Shown: positions 18,824 through 26,996 of the stretch, one piece after another
Layout: the number at the start of each line of letters is the position of its first letter
Numbering within the stretch: the first letter of the stretch is position 1
Assembly: GCA_964396185.1 (NCBI GenBank)
Contig: CAYNEI010000001.1
Span: 124,001 to 188,000 of the forward strand
Source of the DNA: CAYNEI01 sp964396185
GTDB taxonomy: Archaea > Thermoplasmatota > SW-10-69-26
Length of the DNA: 64,000 bases
Direction: 5' to 3'
Position numbers and translations under genes: made by a program
Notes under the pieces: model-generated
The model's database searches: none
Seen by the model: only the letters and a program-made list of their open reading frames with translations
What the model was told of the DNA's origin: nothing

Positions 18824-19993
18824 TCACCGGACCAGCGGTGCGTACGGGCCGAGGATCGTATCGAGATCCGCGGGTTGCCAGTCCACCGAGATGGCCTCGC
18901 AGGGGGCCGCTCCCCAGCCGCCGGCCAGGTGGAGTTCGACCTGGCTGGCCGTGACCATGCCAGGGGTGGCGCGCAGGGTGTACTCGCCCTCCTCGATCCC
19001 GGAGAGGGTCGAGACGTAGTTGCCGCTGCTGACACCGATCCCGCCGCCGGTGTCGCTCCAGAGCACCTCGTCCTCATCCTCGTAGATGAGCTCGAAGTTC
19101 ACGGGACCGGCGCCGTTCCACCTCGCGTCGAGCTCGAGCCAGCCGCCGTCCTCTTCGAGTTCGATGGTTGCGTAGTAGCTGCCCGTGCTCGCCATGAGCC
19201 CGCCGGCGCTGTCCTGGTCGCAGCCGCCCTCGAGATCGTGGCGCTCGGGGCTTTCAGGCGCCTCGCCATCGAAGCCGAAGCCGAAGTCGTCGAAGCCCTC
19301 GGTGGCGTGGAGTTGGATGATCTCGCCCTCGGCGGCGTCGATGACGGCATGACCCATGGTGGCGTTGCCGTCGCTAAAGTCAGCCGGCATGGAGACGACC
19401 TCCCAGTACGGGGTGCCGTTGTACATGTGGAGGTGCCAGGCCACACTGGTGTCCTCGGTCATGGAGGGCCAGGTCGCATTCGCGTTGAGCAGGGCTGCGG
19501 CCTGGGGAGCGTCGATCCGCCAGTCGTCGATGACCTCGGGGTAGTGCTCCTCGATGCTCATCTCGTGGCCGTCGTGCTCCTCGTGCTCGTCGGTGGCCTC
19601 GTCTTGGTCCTCGTCGGCCTCCCACCCTCCGGAGAGCATGGGGTCGGCCTCGTAGTACTCGGCGAGCACACCGATCTGGGCGCCGACGACCACGATGACG
19701 TGGCCCTCTTGGCCGCGGAAGTGGTAGGTCCACAGCGGCGCGTTCCCGTCGCCGGGCTCGCTGTCCGCGTGGAGGATGAGCTCGAACTCGCGTTCGCCGT
19801 TCTCATCGTCCTCGGCCAACCGGTGGAGAGGCTCGATGCCCCAGACCTCGATGAGCTCGGGGTTGGTGACGTGGTCCTCGGCCACGTCACGCGCGGTGTT
19901 CAATTGATCTACGGCCCCACCAGCATCCAGGTTCCCTGCGATGCATCCGGCGAGTACCATCATGGAAGCGACTGCCAACACAGCCCAGCGCAT
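18824..19993 (-). CDS. Lipoprotein with acidic ectodomain, unknown function
   Basis: 389 residues from ATG 19993. The N-terminus MRWAVLAVASMMVLAGCIAG is a textbook lipoprotein signal, with LAGC lipobox and Cys18 predicted to be lipidated. The body is acidic and contains an acidic linker (DEDQDEATDEHEEHDGHE) and segments resembling PepSY-like or beta-sandwich folds (a YWEVVSMPADF segment, then EGEYTLRATPG near the C-terminus). An alternative ATG lies 24 nt upstream (20017), but a TTATATGG box at 20014-20021 is placed about 25 nt before ATG 19993, which favours a leaderless transcript starting at the lipobox-proximal ATG. It is divergent from the blue-copper/cytochrome b cluster and upstream of a membrane-anchored protein gene. 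Function cannot be assigned. Confidence 0.83.
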   Translation of the reverse strand: MRWAVLAVASMMVLAGCIAGNLDAGGAVDQLNTARDVAEDHVTNPELIEVWGIEPLHRLAEDDENGEREFELILHADSEPGDGNAPLWTYHFRGQEGHVIVVVGAQIGVLAEYYEADPMLSGGWEADEDQDEATDEHEEHDGHEMSIEEHYPEVIDDWRIDAPQAAALLNANATWPSMTEDTSVAWHLHMYNGTPYWEVVSMPADFSDGNATMGHAVIDAAEGEIIQLHATEGFDDFGFGFDGEAPESPERHDLEGGCDQDSAGGLMASTGSYYATIELEEDGGWLELDARWNGAGPVNFELIYEDEDEVLWSDTGGGIGVSSGNYVSTLSGIEEGEYTLRATPGMVTASQVELHLAGGWGAAPCEAISVDWQPADLDTILGPYAPLVR

Positions 19994-20013
19994 GGCCCCG
20001 AGTTCCCGTGGTC

Positions 20014-20021
20014 CCATATAA
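20014..20021 (-). promoter_or_regulatory. TATA box of the lipoprotein gene
   Basis: TTATATGG on the minus strand, centred about 25 nt before ATG 19993. The spacing fits leaderless archaeal transcription and decides between two in-frame ATGs. Confidence 0.6.
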
Positions 20022-20222
20022 CCTGTTCGCCGACGCCTTTGAAAACACGAGCACGGCCTGGGCGGTTGGCGCGCTGTGCTCGCCAGGGGCGTGCGGCTTT
20101 GGGGCACGATGAGGCATCGCGGCGAGGCCGCGAACCACCGCAGCCGGCGAGCGAACCGCGCCGCCGGACGCTCACAAGGAACAGTCAAATAGGTCCACCC
20201 ACTATCGCGGCGCCGAGGCCTT

Positions 20223-20996
20223 ATGCACTCCCGTGGACTCCGGCCGCTGCTCCTGGGACTCCTCGCGTTCATGCTCATCGCGACGCCGCTTGCTGGCGCG
20301 CAGGAAGACGCAGAGGAGCTCCTGACGGGACCGGCTCGTGTGACCATCGAGGTCTACCTTGGACCTGGTTCTGGCGGGGATACCTTCACCATCACGCCGG
20401 AGAGTATGACCGTCGAGCCTGACACGGTGGTCACCTTCCACGTTCAGAACGTCGGGGGCACCGACCACGACTTCGCTCTGTTGGGTGAAGGGTTCGAGAG
20501 CGACGAGGAGGACCAGCAGACCCGGGAAGATGGCAACGGGGAAGCGGTCAAGACCCCGCTGCTTGCGCCCGGTGAGACCTACAACCTGACGGTCACGTTC
20601 GGACCCGATTTCTCCGGCAGCGTCACCTACATCTGCTCGGTGGGCGGCCACGCTGATCTGGGCATGGAGGGGACGCTCAACGTGGGCGTCTCAGCCGCGG
20701 ACGAGGAGGAGATCACCGATTTCGGCGTGGACTACCTCGCCTACTGGATCGGCATCGCCTCCTTCGTCATCCTGTTCATCGTCCTGTTCGCGACCTTCTT
20801 CTACTTCCGGTACGGCGAGACCAAACAAGCCGTGGACCACCGTACCGGCGGGCCCGCCACGATCACCGTGGCGGCCGGCTCGACGGAGGGGGAGACCCGG
20901 GAGATCGTCCAACCCCTGCTGCCCTCCCCCGGCCAGGTGGTCAAGGTCCTGGTCATCCTGACCCTGATCGGCCTGGCCTTCTGGTACCTGATGTGA
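20223..20996 (+). CDS. Membrane-bound blue copper (halocyanin/plastocyanin-like) protein
   Basis: 257 residues with a Sec signal peptide (residues 1-26) and a cupredoxin domain (about 40-155). The type 1 copper ligands are visible in canonical order: His82 in GTDHDF, then Cys138, His143 and Met148 in YICSVGGHADLGM. Two membrane helices follow, near 168-190 (IGIASFVILFIVLFATFFYF) and at the very C-terminus (VVKVLVILTLIGLAFWYLM). The gene is first in a plus-strand cluster with a small membrane protein, a Rieske protein and split cytochrome b, so it probably takes electrons from that complex, as halocyanin is thought to do in haloarchaea. Possible TATA element CAAATAGG near 20186-20193. Unusual compared with many halocyanins is the anchoring by C-terminal helices rather than only a lipobox. 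Confidence 0.9.
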   Translation: MHSRGLRPLLLGLLAFMLIATPLAGAQEDAEELLTGPARVTIEVYLGPGSGGDTFTITPESMTVEPDTVVTFHVQNVGGTDHDFALLGEGFESDEEDQQTREDGNGEAVKTPLLAPGETYNLTVTFGPDFSGSVTYICSVGGHADLGMEGTLNVGVSAADEEEITDFGVDYLAYWIGIASFVILFIVLFATFFYFRYGETKQAVDHRTGGPATITVAAGSTEGETREIVQPLLPSPGQVVKVLVILTLIGLAFWYLM

Positions 20997-21004
20997 GGTG
21001 AACC

Positions 21005-21292
21005 ATGGCACGAGAGCCGGGAGACGTCGTCCGACACGACCCCGCCGAGGCGCCGTTGAGCGTCGCCGTGGCCATCGCGGTGCTCACCCTCGTCGAGCTC
21101 GTCTTCGTCGTCCTGTTCACCATGGGCATCGTGCTTCGATGGAACAGCATCCAGGCTCAGCAGGTGATGACGTTCTGGCTGGCCAACGCGTTCCTGGTGC
21201 TCGGGCTCATCCTCGTGCTCTACCGCCGGTTCTACCTGGACGACATCATCGTCGTCAAGCAACGCAAAGAGAAGTGGGAAGACCTGTTGTGA
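21005..21292 (+). CDS. Small two-helix membrane protein of the cytochrome b cluster
   Basis: 95 residues with two transmembrane helices (about 18-44 and 53-73) and a basic-acidic C-terminal tail ending KQRKEKWEDLL. It starts 8 nt after the blue copper gene (GAGGTGAACC precedes the ATG) and ends 5 nt before the Rieske ATG, so it is surely co-transcribed. Haloarchaeal cytochrome bc clusters carry a small two-helix protein in the same place with a similar R-x-KWEDL ending (a DUF73xx-type family as I recall it), which supports an accessory subunit of the complex. No cofactor ligands are visible. The subunit role is inferred from position and topology only. Confidence 0.8.
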   Translation: MAREPGDVVRHDPAEAPLSVAVAIAVLTLVELVFVVLFTMGIVLRWNSIQAQQVMTFWLANAFLVLGLILVLYRRFYLDDIIVVKQRKEKWEDLL

Positions 21293-21297
21293 GGACC

Positions 21298-22161
21298 ATG
21301 TCAGGCCAAGGATTCGATCGGCGAGCGTTCATCAAGGCCTGCGCCGGCGTCGGCGCTGCGGGAGCGGCGGCTGCGGCTGGCTTCGGGATGCTTCGACCCC
21401 TCTCGGATGTCACAGCGGAGGTGTTCGACATCACCTACCCGGGCATCCTGGTCATGGAGGGCAGCCCGGCGCCCTACGGGCTTCCGCTGATCCCGCTGCG
21501 CAGGGAGGACAACGGTGATCTGGTAGGGCGGCCTGATGCCGCTGGGTCCGACCAGCTCAACTGGTACAAGTACTGCAGCCACGAGCGCGCGCCGGGTACC
21601 GAACAGGGCTTCGAGTCCAGCAACAAGCTCTCCTACTTCGTCACCGAGGAGAAGATCCACAAGGGCTTCGATGCCTGGTACAAGGACATCATCGGGGACA
21701 CGGTCAACGTCAACGACTTCCCCGCCAGCGAGCCCCTGGAGCTCTTCGAGGGTCTGCCCGGTGTGGGGGCTGCGTTCAAGTGGCGCTCGGAGGGTGTCGA
21801 CCCCGAGGACACGATCACCGGCATCGTGGTCCGCTACCCAGAGGACCGTTTCAACTTCACCGCCAAGATCCCCGCCCCCCAGCAGGAGGAGCTGCTCTCC
21901 TGGTTCCCCGAGGACCCCAACAACCCGGGCGAGCGGTTCGTCGCGTTCTGCTCCTTCTGCACCCACTTCTGCTGCGTGCCCGGGTTCCATGAGTCCGAGC
22001 TCGCCGTGACCTCCGGTTTCGGCGAGACGGTGTTCTGCAGCTGCCATCTGTCCCGCTACGATCCGGCCACGTTCTCACGCTACAACCGGCAGATCTTCGT
22101 GTTCCCGAACGAGGGCGATGAGGAAGACTACGAGGATGGCGGCGGGGGTGACCACGCTTGA
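21298..22161 (+). CDS. Rieske iron-sulfur protein with Tat signal
   Basis: 287 residues. The N-terminus has a twin-arginine signal (DRRAFIKACAG) with an alanine/glycine-rich hydrophobic segment that may stay as membrane anchor. The C-terminal Rieske domain shows box I CTHFCC (Cys221, His223, Cys226) and box II CSCH (Cys247, Cys249, His250). Cys221/His223/Cys247/His250 would hold the 2Fe-2S cluster, with Cys226-Cys249 as the usual disulfide. The long insert between the signal and the cluster domain (about residues 60-210) is larger than in mitochondrial or cyanobacterial Rieske proteins and resembles haloarchaeal ones. The stop overlaps the next start (TTGA), so it is coupled to cytochrome b. 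Role: electron transfer from quinol at cytochrome b to the blue copper protein. Confidence 0.93.
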   Translation: MSGQGFDRRAFIKACAGVGAAGAAAAAGFGMLRPLSDVTAEVFDITYPGILVMEGSPAPYGLPLIPLRREDNGDLVGRPDAAGSDQLNWYKYCSHERAPGTEQGFESSNKLSYFVTEEKIHKGFDAWYKDIIGDTVNVNDFPASEPLELFEGLPGVGAAFKWRSEGVDPEDTITGIVVRYPEDRFNFTAKIPAPQQEELLSWFPEDPNNPGERFVAFCSFCTHFCCVPGFHESELAVTSGFGETVFCSCHLSRYDPATFSRYNRQIFVFPNEGDEEDYEDGGGGDHA

Positions 22162-22955
22162 GCGAGCCCAAGACCAACGGCCGCTCGGACGCCTTCACCC
22201 AGCCCGGCCCGGTGGCCAAGGCCCTGCTCGCCACGTTCGCCTGGCTCGATGAGCGCTACCGGATCCGCAACTACGCCGACAAACTGCGCAACTTCTACCA
22301 CCAGCTCAACCTCGAGCTGCCCCGCACGCACACGGAGAAGTACAAGCTCCGTGTCATCTGGTACTGGTACCCGCTCTACACCCTGGGCTCCATCGCCTTC
22401 CTCTCGTTCATCTTCGCCACGATCAGTGGCATCCTGCTCACCTTCTACTACGTCCCCAGCACGGCAGCCGTTACGGTCCACGGCTTCGAGGCCACACAGG
22501 CCTGGGAGTCGGTCGTGCTCATCATGACCGAGGTCCCGCTTGGCTTCATGATCCGCGCGGTCCACTTCTGGAGCGCGATGGTCATGGTGGCCGCCGTGGT
22601 CCTCCACATGGTGCGCGTCTACTTCGTCCAGGCGTACAAGAAGCCGCGCGAGCTGAACTGGCTGCTCGGCGTCGTGCTGATGCTGCTCACCCTGGGCCTG
22701 GGCTACAGCGGCTACCTGCTCCCCTGGAGCCAGCTCTCCTTCTGGGCCGGCCGCATCGGGTTGGAGATGTCGCTGGCCAGCCCCATCATCGGCAAGTGGC
22801 TGGCGGGCTTCATGTTCGGCGGCGTCGAGCTTGGACAAGCGACCGTCATCAGGATGTACGTGCTTCACGTCATCCTGCTCCCCATCCTGACGTTCGGCGC
22901 TGCCATCGCGCACGTCGCCATCGTCTGGTGGCAAGGCATCGCGGAGCCGCACTGA
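22158..22955 (+). CDS. petB: Cytochrome b N-terminal (b6-type) subunit
   Basis: 265 residues from a TTG that overlaps the Rieske stop. Four membrane helices are apparent. The bis-histidine haem ligands are His136/His150 in HFWSAMVMVAAVVLH and His237/His252 in helix IV. There are 13 residues between the first pair and 14 between the second, which is the b6 rather than the mitochondrial pattern. The N-terminal 60 residues form a charged cytoplasmic extension. The gene is followed after 14 nt by a subunit IV-like gene, so cytochrome b is split as in b6f complexes and haloarchaea. It carries the two b haems and, with subunit IV, the quinol-oxidising site. The petB symbol is by analogy to the b6 subunit. 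Confidence 0.93.
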   Translation: MSEPKTNGRSDAFTQPGPVAKALLATFAWLDERYRIRNYADKLRNFYHQLNLELPRTHTEKYKLRVIWYWYPLYTLGSIAFLSFIFATISGILLTFYYVPSTAAVTVHGFEATQAWESVVLIMTEVPLGFMIRAVHFWSAMVMVAAVVLHMVRVYFVQAYKKPRELNWLLGVVLMLLTLGLGYSGYLLPWSQLSFWAGRIGLEMSLASPIIGKWLAGFMFGGVELGQATVIRMYVLHVILLPILTFGAAIAHVAIVWWQGIAEPH

Positions 22956-22969
22956 TGGAGGATGGTTGA

Positions 22970-23791
22970 ATGTCGCTCAAACTCCTAACGCAGGAATACG
23001 TCTCCGAGGCCGAGCGGATGGACCGCGAGCGCCGCTCGGAGAAGAAGCTCCGGCCCGTGGAAGGCTTCCCCTTCTGGCCCCACGAGATGATCCGCATCGT
23101 CGTGGTCTCGTGCTTCTTCACCGCGGCCGTGCTCTACCTCTCCGCCTTCATGCCCTTCTTCCTGGAGGCGCCGGCCAACCCGGCAGGCCAGCCCGAGGTC
23201 ATCCTGCCGGACTGGTACCTGCTCTTCTCGTACGGGTTCCTCAAGTGGGGCAACGATCTCACCCTGCTCAACGGCCCCGGCGGTGCCTGGGTGGACTCCT
23301 GGTGGCACATCTGGGACCAGCAGTGGTGGACCCCGTGGGACTTGGGTCCCCACGAGGGCATCGTGCAGTTCCCCATCATCGGTCCCATGAACGCCAAGCT
23401 CATGGGCCTGATCGGCATCCATACACCGCTGATCCTGGCCGTGTTCATCCTGCCGTTCATCGATCGGGGCAAGGCCCAGCGGCCCCAGGAGCAACCGGCC
23501 CTGGCAGCCTGGGGCGTCTTCGTGCTCAGCGTGGCCTTCATGGCCAGCGTCTACTCCATCAACAACGTGATCTACAACCGCTGGCCCGTGTTCGCCAAAC
23601 CCATCCTCAAGGACGAGATCGAGATCTTCTTCCAGTTCCTGCAATGGGACCTGTTGAGCTGGTTGACCATGCTGATCCCGGTCGCTGCAGGCCTGATCAC
23701 GTACGTCGCCATCAAGTCGTGGCGCGATCGGATGATGGACGCAGGTGACCGGGTGTTCAAGCTCAACCGGAACTACTACCGGGTGCGCTGA
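22970..23791 (+). CDS. petD: Cytochrome b C-terminal subunit (subunit IV-like)
   Basis: 273 residues. After a charged N-terminus (to about 35), helix 1 (about 43-62) leads to ILPDWYLLFSYGFL; PDWY occupies the place of the PEWY quinol-oxidation motif of cytochrome b/subunit IV. Further helices lie near 145-168, 180-200 and 225-250. A tryptophan-rich loop of about 40 residues (VDSWWHIWDQQWWTPW, about 105-120) between helices is longer than in plastid subunit IV. SD-like GGAGG lies upstream of the ATG (GGAGGATGGTTGA). It completes the quinol-oxidising core with the preceding gene. The Glu-to-Asp change in PEWY is seen in other prokaryotic complexes and is not a sign of decay. Confidence 0.9.
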   Translation: MSLKLLTQEYVSEAERMDRERRSEKKLRPVEGFPFWPHEMIRIVVVSCFFTAAVLYLSAFMPFFLEAPANPAGQPEVILPDWYLLFSYGFLKWGNDLTLLNGPGGAWVDSWWHIWDQQWWTPWDLGPHEGIVQFPIIGPMNAKLMGLIGIHTPLILAVFILPFIDRGKAQRPQEQPALAAWGVFVLSVAFMASVYSINNVIYNRWPVFAKPILKDEIEIFFQFLQWDLLSWLTMLIPVAAGLITYVAIKSWRDRMMDAGDRVFKLNRNYYRVR

Positions 23792-23812
23792 CCCCTCCCC
23801 GGGAGGCTCGCG

Positions 23813-24241
23813 TTGGATCTCGAGCCCGAGCGGTTCACCCGGGTCACGAGCCTCCTGCTCGTGCTCGCCACAGCCACCCTGGGCCTGGGCCTTGAGCGCC
23901 TGGCACGCGGGGCCACCCTCGTGGCTGGCACATTGTTGGCGATCGGGGTGGTGGCCGCTGTGGTCGCCTTCACCCTCGAGCTCCCGCGCAGCCAGCAGGC
24001 CAGCGCGCTGCTCTTGCTCACCCGCGAGCAGTGCCCCCTGTGCGATCAGGCCGAAGCGCTTCTCCGGCACGCCCAAGAGGACCACGCCTTCGTGCTCTGG
24101 ACCGTCGATGTGTCCACGGATCCCGCGTTGGCCGAGCGCTACACCGCCGAGGTGCCCGTGCTCCTGCGCCAAGGCGAGGTCATCGCCTCGATGGACATCA
24201 CCGAGGCCGACATCCGCGCGGCTCTCGGATCGCCCCGTTGA
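23813..24241 (+). CDS. Membrane-tethered glutaredoxin-like protein (CPLC motif)
   Basis: 142 residues from a TTG start, 21 nt after the cytochrome b subunit gene. Two adjacent membrane helices (about 11-28 and 33-52) precede a thioredoxin-fold domain of about 80 residues with a CPLC redox pair in LTREQCPLCDQAEALL, followed by the cis-proline-like EVPVLL and a short C-terminal helix. The domain matches the glutaredoxin-like DUF836 type. The soluble part probably faces the cytoplasm if the helices form a hairpin. Last in the cytochrome cluster, it might assist cofactor or thiol chemistry of the complex, but that is inference from position. The TTG start has only a weak GGAGG signal (GGGAGGCTCGCG upstream). 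Confidence 0.75.
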   Translation: MDLEPERFTRVTSLLLVLATATLGLGLERLARGATLVAGTLLAIGVVAAVVAFTLELPRSQQASALLLLTREQCPLCDQAEALLRHAQEDHAFVLWTVDVSTDPALAERYTAEVPVLLRQGEVIASMDITEADIRAALGSPR

Positions 24242-24336
24242 TCGCGCCGTAGCCGCGAACCCCTGGCTCGGTGCGAATCGCGCCGGAGGCCTGAACCCGT
24301 GGCGAGCCGGGGCAACGGTTGGGAGCCAACGGCAAC

Positions 24337-24344
24337 GCTTATCC
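24337..24344 (+). promoter_or_regulatory. TATA-like box of the cold-shock gene
   Basis: GCTTATCC centred about 28 nt before ATG 24369, consistent with a leaderless or nearly leaderless transcript. Confidence 0.45.
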
Positions 24345-24368
24345 ATGCGTTCGAGATAGCCATCCTCC

Positions 24369-24560
24369 ATGGCCACTGGTAAGGTCAAGTTCTACGACGC
24401 GACGAAGGGCTTCGGCTTCTTCGAGACCCCCGACTCCGGCGACGACGTCTTCTTCCACGTCGACGACATCGACGGTCCTGACCCCCGGGAGGGGGAAGAG
24501 TTCAGCTTCGAGATCGAACAAGGCCCAAAGGGCCCCCGCGCGACCGCCATCTCACGCTGA
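24369..24560 (+). CDS. Cold-shock domain protein (CspA family)
   Basis: 63 residues, the usual length for a single cold-shock domain. The two RNA-binding motifs are intact: RNP1-like KGFGFF (residues 13-18) and RNP2-like DVFFHV (26-31). The start MATGKVKFYDATKGFGF matches family N-termini. It binds single-stranded RNA/DNA in the cytoplasm and probably melts mRNA structure, which would be useful given the GC content. Monocistronic: it has its own TATA-like box upstream and a strong hairpin downstream (24596-24623). The protein is acidic (DDVFFHVDDIDGPDPREGEE), like the CspA homologues of haloarchaea. Confidence 0.95.
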   Translation: MATGKVKFYDATKGFGFFETPDSGDDVFFHVDDIDGPDPREGEEFSFEIEQGPKGPRATAISR

Positions 24561-24595
24561 CCGGCCACTTTGCGCATGCGTGCCGGACAACCATC

Positions 24596-24623
24596 AAGCC
24601 CCCCGGGACCACCCCGGGGGCTT
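24596..24623 (+). terminator. GC-rich hairpin after the cold-shock gene
   Basis: AAGCCCCCCGGG and CCCCGGGGGCTT form an 11-12 bp stem with an ACCA loop (one unpaired C). It is 35 nt after the cold-shock stop and 11 nt before the next TTG start, so it could end transcription or act as a leader structure for the next gene. Confidence 0.5.
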
Positions 24624-24634
24624 GGTGACCCAAC

Positions 24635-26971
24635 TTGCTCCGAGCCCTCTCCCTCTGCCTCGTTCTTCTCCTATCTACGCTTCCCGTTAGCCTAGCCGAT
24701 CACAACAGCATCGGCGCGCGCCTGGCCCTGGGCAACCCAGACCCTGGCCCCAGCCAGGAGCCTGACACACCAAGCGAGCTGAGACCCCTCTACCACGCCA
24801 CCCCAGACCATCCCCACATCGCCTTCCGCGGGGACCATGCCCGGTTGACCCCCCACGACCAGACGGGCCGGGGCTTGGGCGAGTGGATCGGCTTCCTCGA
24901 CGTGGTCGTCGAGGCGCCCGGCCAGCTGGTCACGCCTTGCCCGGCCACCGGGGCCTGCACCCAGCGCGATGATCCGCTCTACCGGGTCAACCCCGCCTCC
25001 TCGGACCACGAATGCCAGAACGTCTTCCAACGTCTGGACCCAGACCAGTGCACGGGCCAGGGCCACCGCACCCGGATCGACGCCTGGCCGCCGGTCACCG
25101 CGGACACCCGCACCTACACCGAGGCACTCGGTCTGAAGACCGGCAGCAGGCTGCTGCTCCCCGGCACCTACACCTTCTACCTCTACCTCTTCGGTGAGGG
25201 CAGCGGGCCCTCCGTGGGTCAAGGCGCCCTCGAGCACCTGCCCAGGGACCTGTGCGAGGCCAACGGGCCAGACACACAGGGCGTCTACGGAGGCCACTTC
25301 GACCACCGGGACGACAAGCCGTGCCGGTTGATCACGCCGAACGAGCTGGCCGAGCATGCCACCGAGCGCAACCCGTGGACCGGTGTCGCTCAGCGGCCAG
25401 CCGCGTGCCTGTATGCCCCCCTGTTCACGGTGCTGGCCGCGAGCCAGGATCTGGCCGCGTGCCCGGACGGTGGCGCCTTCGATGCCTACCTCCCCTCCAC
25501 CGAGAGCTCCCTGCACGTGGTCAACCGGCCCGGCTGGTACACCCGCCACACGTGGCTCGACCACCGAGGCGGCCTGCTCGCCGCGACCCCGCTCCCCATG
25601 GCAGGCGGGCCCCGCTCGGACGTAGCCAACCTCTTCCACGCCTACGTCAACCCCGCGCGCCCCTCCAGCCACCTGTGGTGTCTGGCCCCACCGATCGCCA
25701 CGAACGCCCCCGACGAGATCCACGCCGAGAGGTCCAGCGACTACCTCGTCGACGCCCACGATCTCGACGTCCACCTCGCAGCAAGCCACGAGACCCGCGA
25801 GAGCGCCCACGAGGCCCTGGAGGGGACCCCGGCAGACGTGCTCGACCTCGTCCCCGACGATCTCGCCTGGCCCGTCTCGCTCATCATGCGCGAGGCCGAG
25901 GGCCTGCTCGAACCCGGATCGAACCCGACCGCCGATCCCCTGCAGAGCGTCGTCTCCCGCGCCGACCCCCTTGAGGACCCCGATCCCGAGCCGAACCACC
26001 CAGCAGACGACACCGGCCGGCTCGTGGCCACCCTCCCTGGGGCACCGTGTGCACCCACCGGTGAGATGCGAGGCGACCAGCGAGCCGAGACGACATATGT
26101 GAACCGGGTGCAAGCCACCGCCTCAGGCACCACGCTAGCCGATCCCAGCCAGCTGGACGAGGATGGCCTGCCAAGGGAGAGCGATCAGCGGGTGCACAAC
26201 CCGTGGCACCCGCAAGCCTACCGCGTGACCGGTGAGCTCGCCGTCTTCGAGGACCGCGACGGGGATGGCCGCTTCACCGGCTGCCCGGCAGGCGACGGGC
26301 CGGGGGATGCCAGGCGCCCGGACCGATGCGTGGCCTCGCTTCCCTGGGATCTCTACAACCCGGATGCCGTCACCGACGACGGCCGTCCCGTCTCCACGTG
26401 GGCACGAAGCCAGGGCTTGCAAGACCCCACCGGGCTCGTGGCCGTGCTCGAACTCACGGGCCCCGGCTGGCTCCACGACACCCGCGATCCCACGGCCCCC
26501 TCCGCATGGGTGCTCGAGGAGGGGCGCCACTGCGTGGTCGCCCTCAGCCATGGCTTGGGCGAGGGGAGCGCTCTCCAGGGAGAGCGCTTGCTCCAGCTCA
26601 ACGGCTTGGAGGATGGAAGCGCCGGGTTGCCGGAGCTCGCCGAGGCGCTGTGCCCCGAGGACGTAGATCAGCGCGTGGTCCTCGAGGACGGCTTCGAGGA
26701 CGGTGGACCGGATGGCCGGTTCGCCACCGCGTTCACCTGGACGCGAGCCAGCAGCAGCGCCTCGGCAGCCGATCTCACCCACCAGGACACCCTGCGCCTC
26801 AACGCGCTGATCACGGTCAGCCCGGACGGCGACCAGTTCACCGCCGGCAACCTCGCCCTAGGCGACCCGGATCATCCCACGGTCGAGCAGACGTGGGAGG
26901 ACGGCGCGGTCAGCTACGTGTGGACCGACATCGACCCCCTCGGCCCACCCAGGGAGCACGGAGAAACCTGA
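24635..26971 (+). CDS. Secreted protein of unknown function
   Basis: 778 residues from TTG 24635, which begins a clear signal peptide (MLRALSLCLVLLLSTLPVSL, then ADHNS). It has no membrane helix at the C-terminus, so it is probably released or retained by partners. The mature part is acidic with scattered cysteines (CPATGAC, DHECQNVF, DPDQCTG, APPCAPTG-like positions), suggesting disulfides outside the cell. The central part has SEC-exported beta-rich character, and two regions (about 60-250 and 480-640) look similar in composition, with repeated references such as DGDGRFTGCPAG near 545. The end is free of low complexity. No catalytic motif or family was recognised. The signal peptide resembles that of the giant protein at 9306 (MRALSLLL), but I saw no further similarity. 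Confidence 0.78.
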   Translation: MLRALSLCLVLLLSTLPVSLADHNSIGARLALGNPDPGPSQEPDTPSELRPLYHATPDHPHIAFRGDHARLTPHDQTGRGLGEWIGFLDVVVEAPGQLVTPCPATGACTQRDDPLYRVNPASSDHECQNVFQRLDPDQCTGQGHRTRIDAWPPVTADTRTYTEALGLKTGSRLLLPGTYTFYLYLFGEGSGPSVGQGALEHLPRDLCEANGPDTQGVYGGHFDHRDDKPCRLITPNELAEHATERNPWTGVAQRPAACLYAPLFTVLAASQDLAACPDGGAFDAYLPSTESSLHVVNRPGWYTRHTWLDHRGGLLAATPLPMAGGPRSDVANLFHAYVNPARPSSHLWCLAPPIATNAPDEIHAERSSDYLVDAHDLDVHLAASHETRESAHEALEGTPADVLDLVPDDLAWPVSLIMREAEGLLEPGSNPTADPLQSVVSRADPLEDPDPEPNHPADDTGRLVATLPGAPCAPTGEMRGDQRAETTYVNRVQATASGTTLADPSQLDEDGLPRESDQRVHNPWHPQAYRVTGELAVFEDRDGDGRFTGCPAGDGPGDARRPDRCVASLPWDLYNPDAVTDDGRPVSTWARSQGLQDPTGLVAVLELTGPGWLHDTRDPTAPSAWVLEEGRHCVVALSHGLGEGSALQGERLLQLNGLEDGSAGLPELAEALCPEDVDQRVVLEDGFEDGGPDGRFATAFTWTRASSSASAADLTHQDTLRLNALITVSPDGDQFTAGNLALGDPDHPTVEQTWEDGAVSYVWTDIDPLGPPREHGET

Positions 26972-26996
26972 TACGCTCGACCGCGTTTGTCCGGCC

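Noticed and set aside
22128..24388. Minus-strand frames of 274 and 467 codons opposite cytochrome b genes
   Set aside because: The plus strand has conserved haem histidines, the PDWY motif and membrane helices; antisense products are Asp/Gly/His/Gln-rich shadows.
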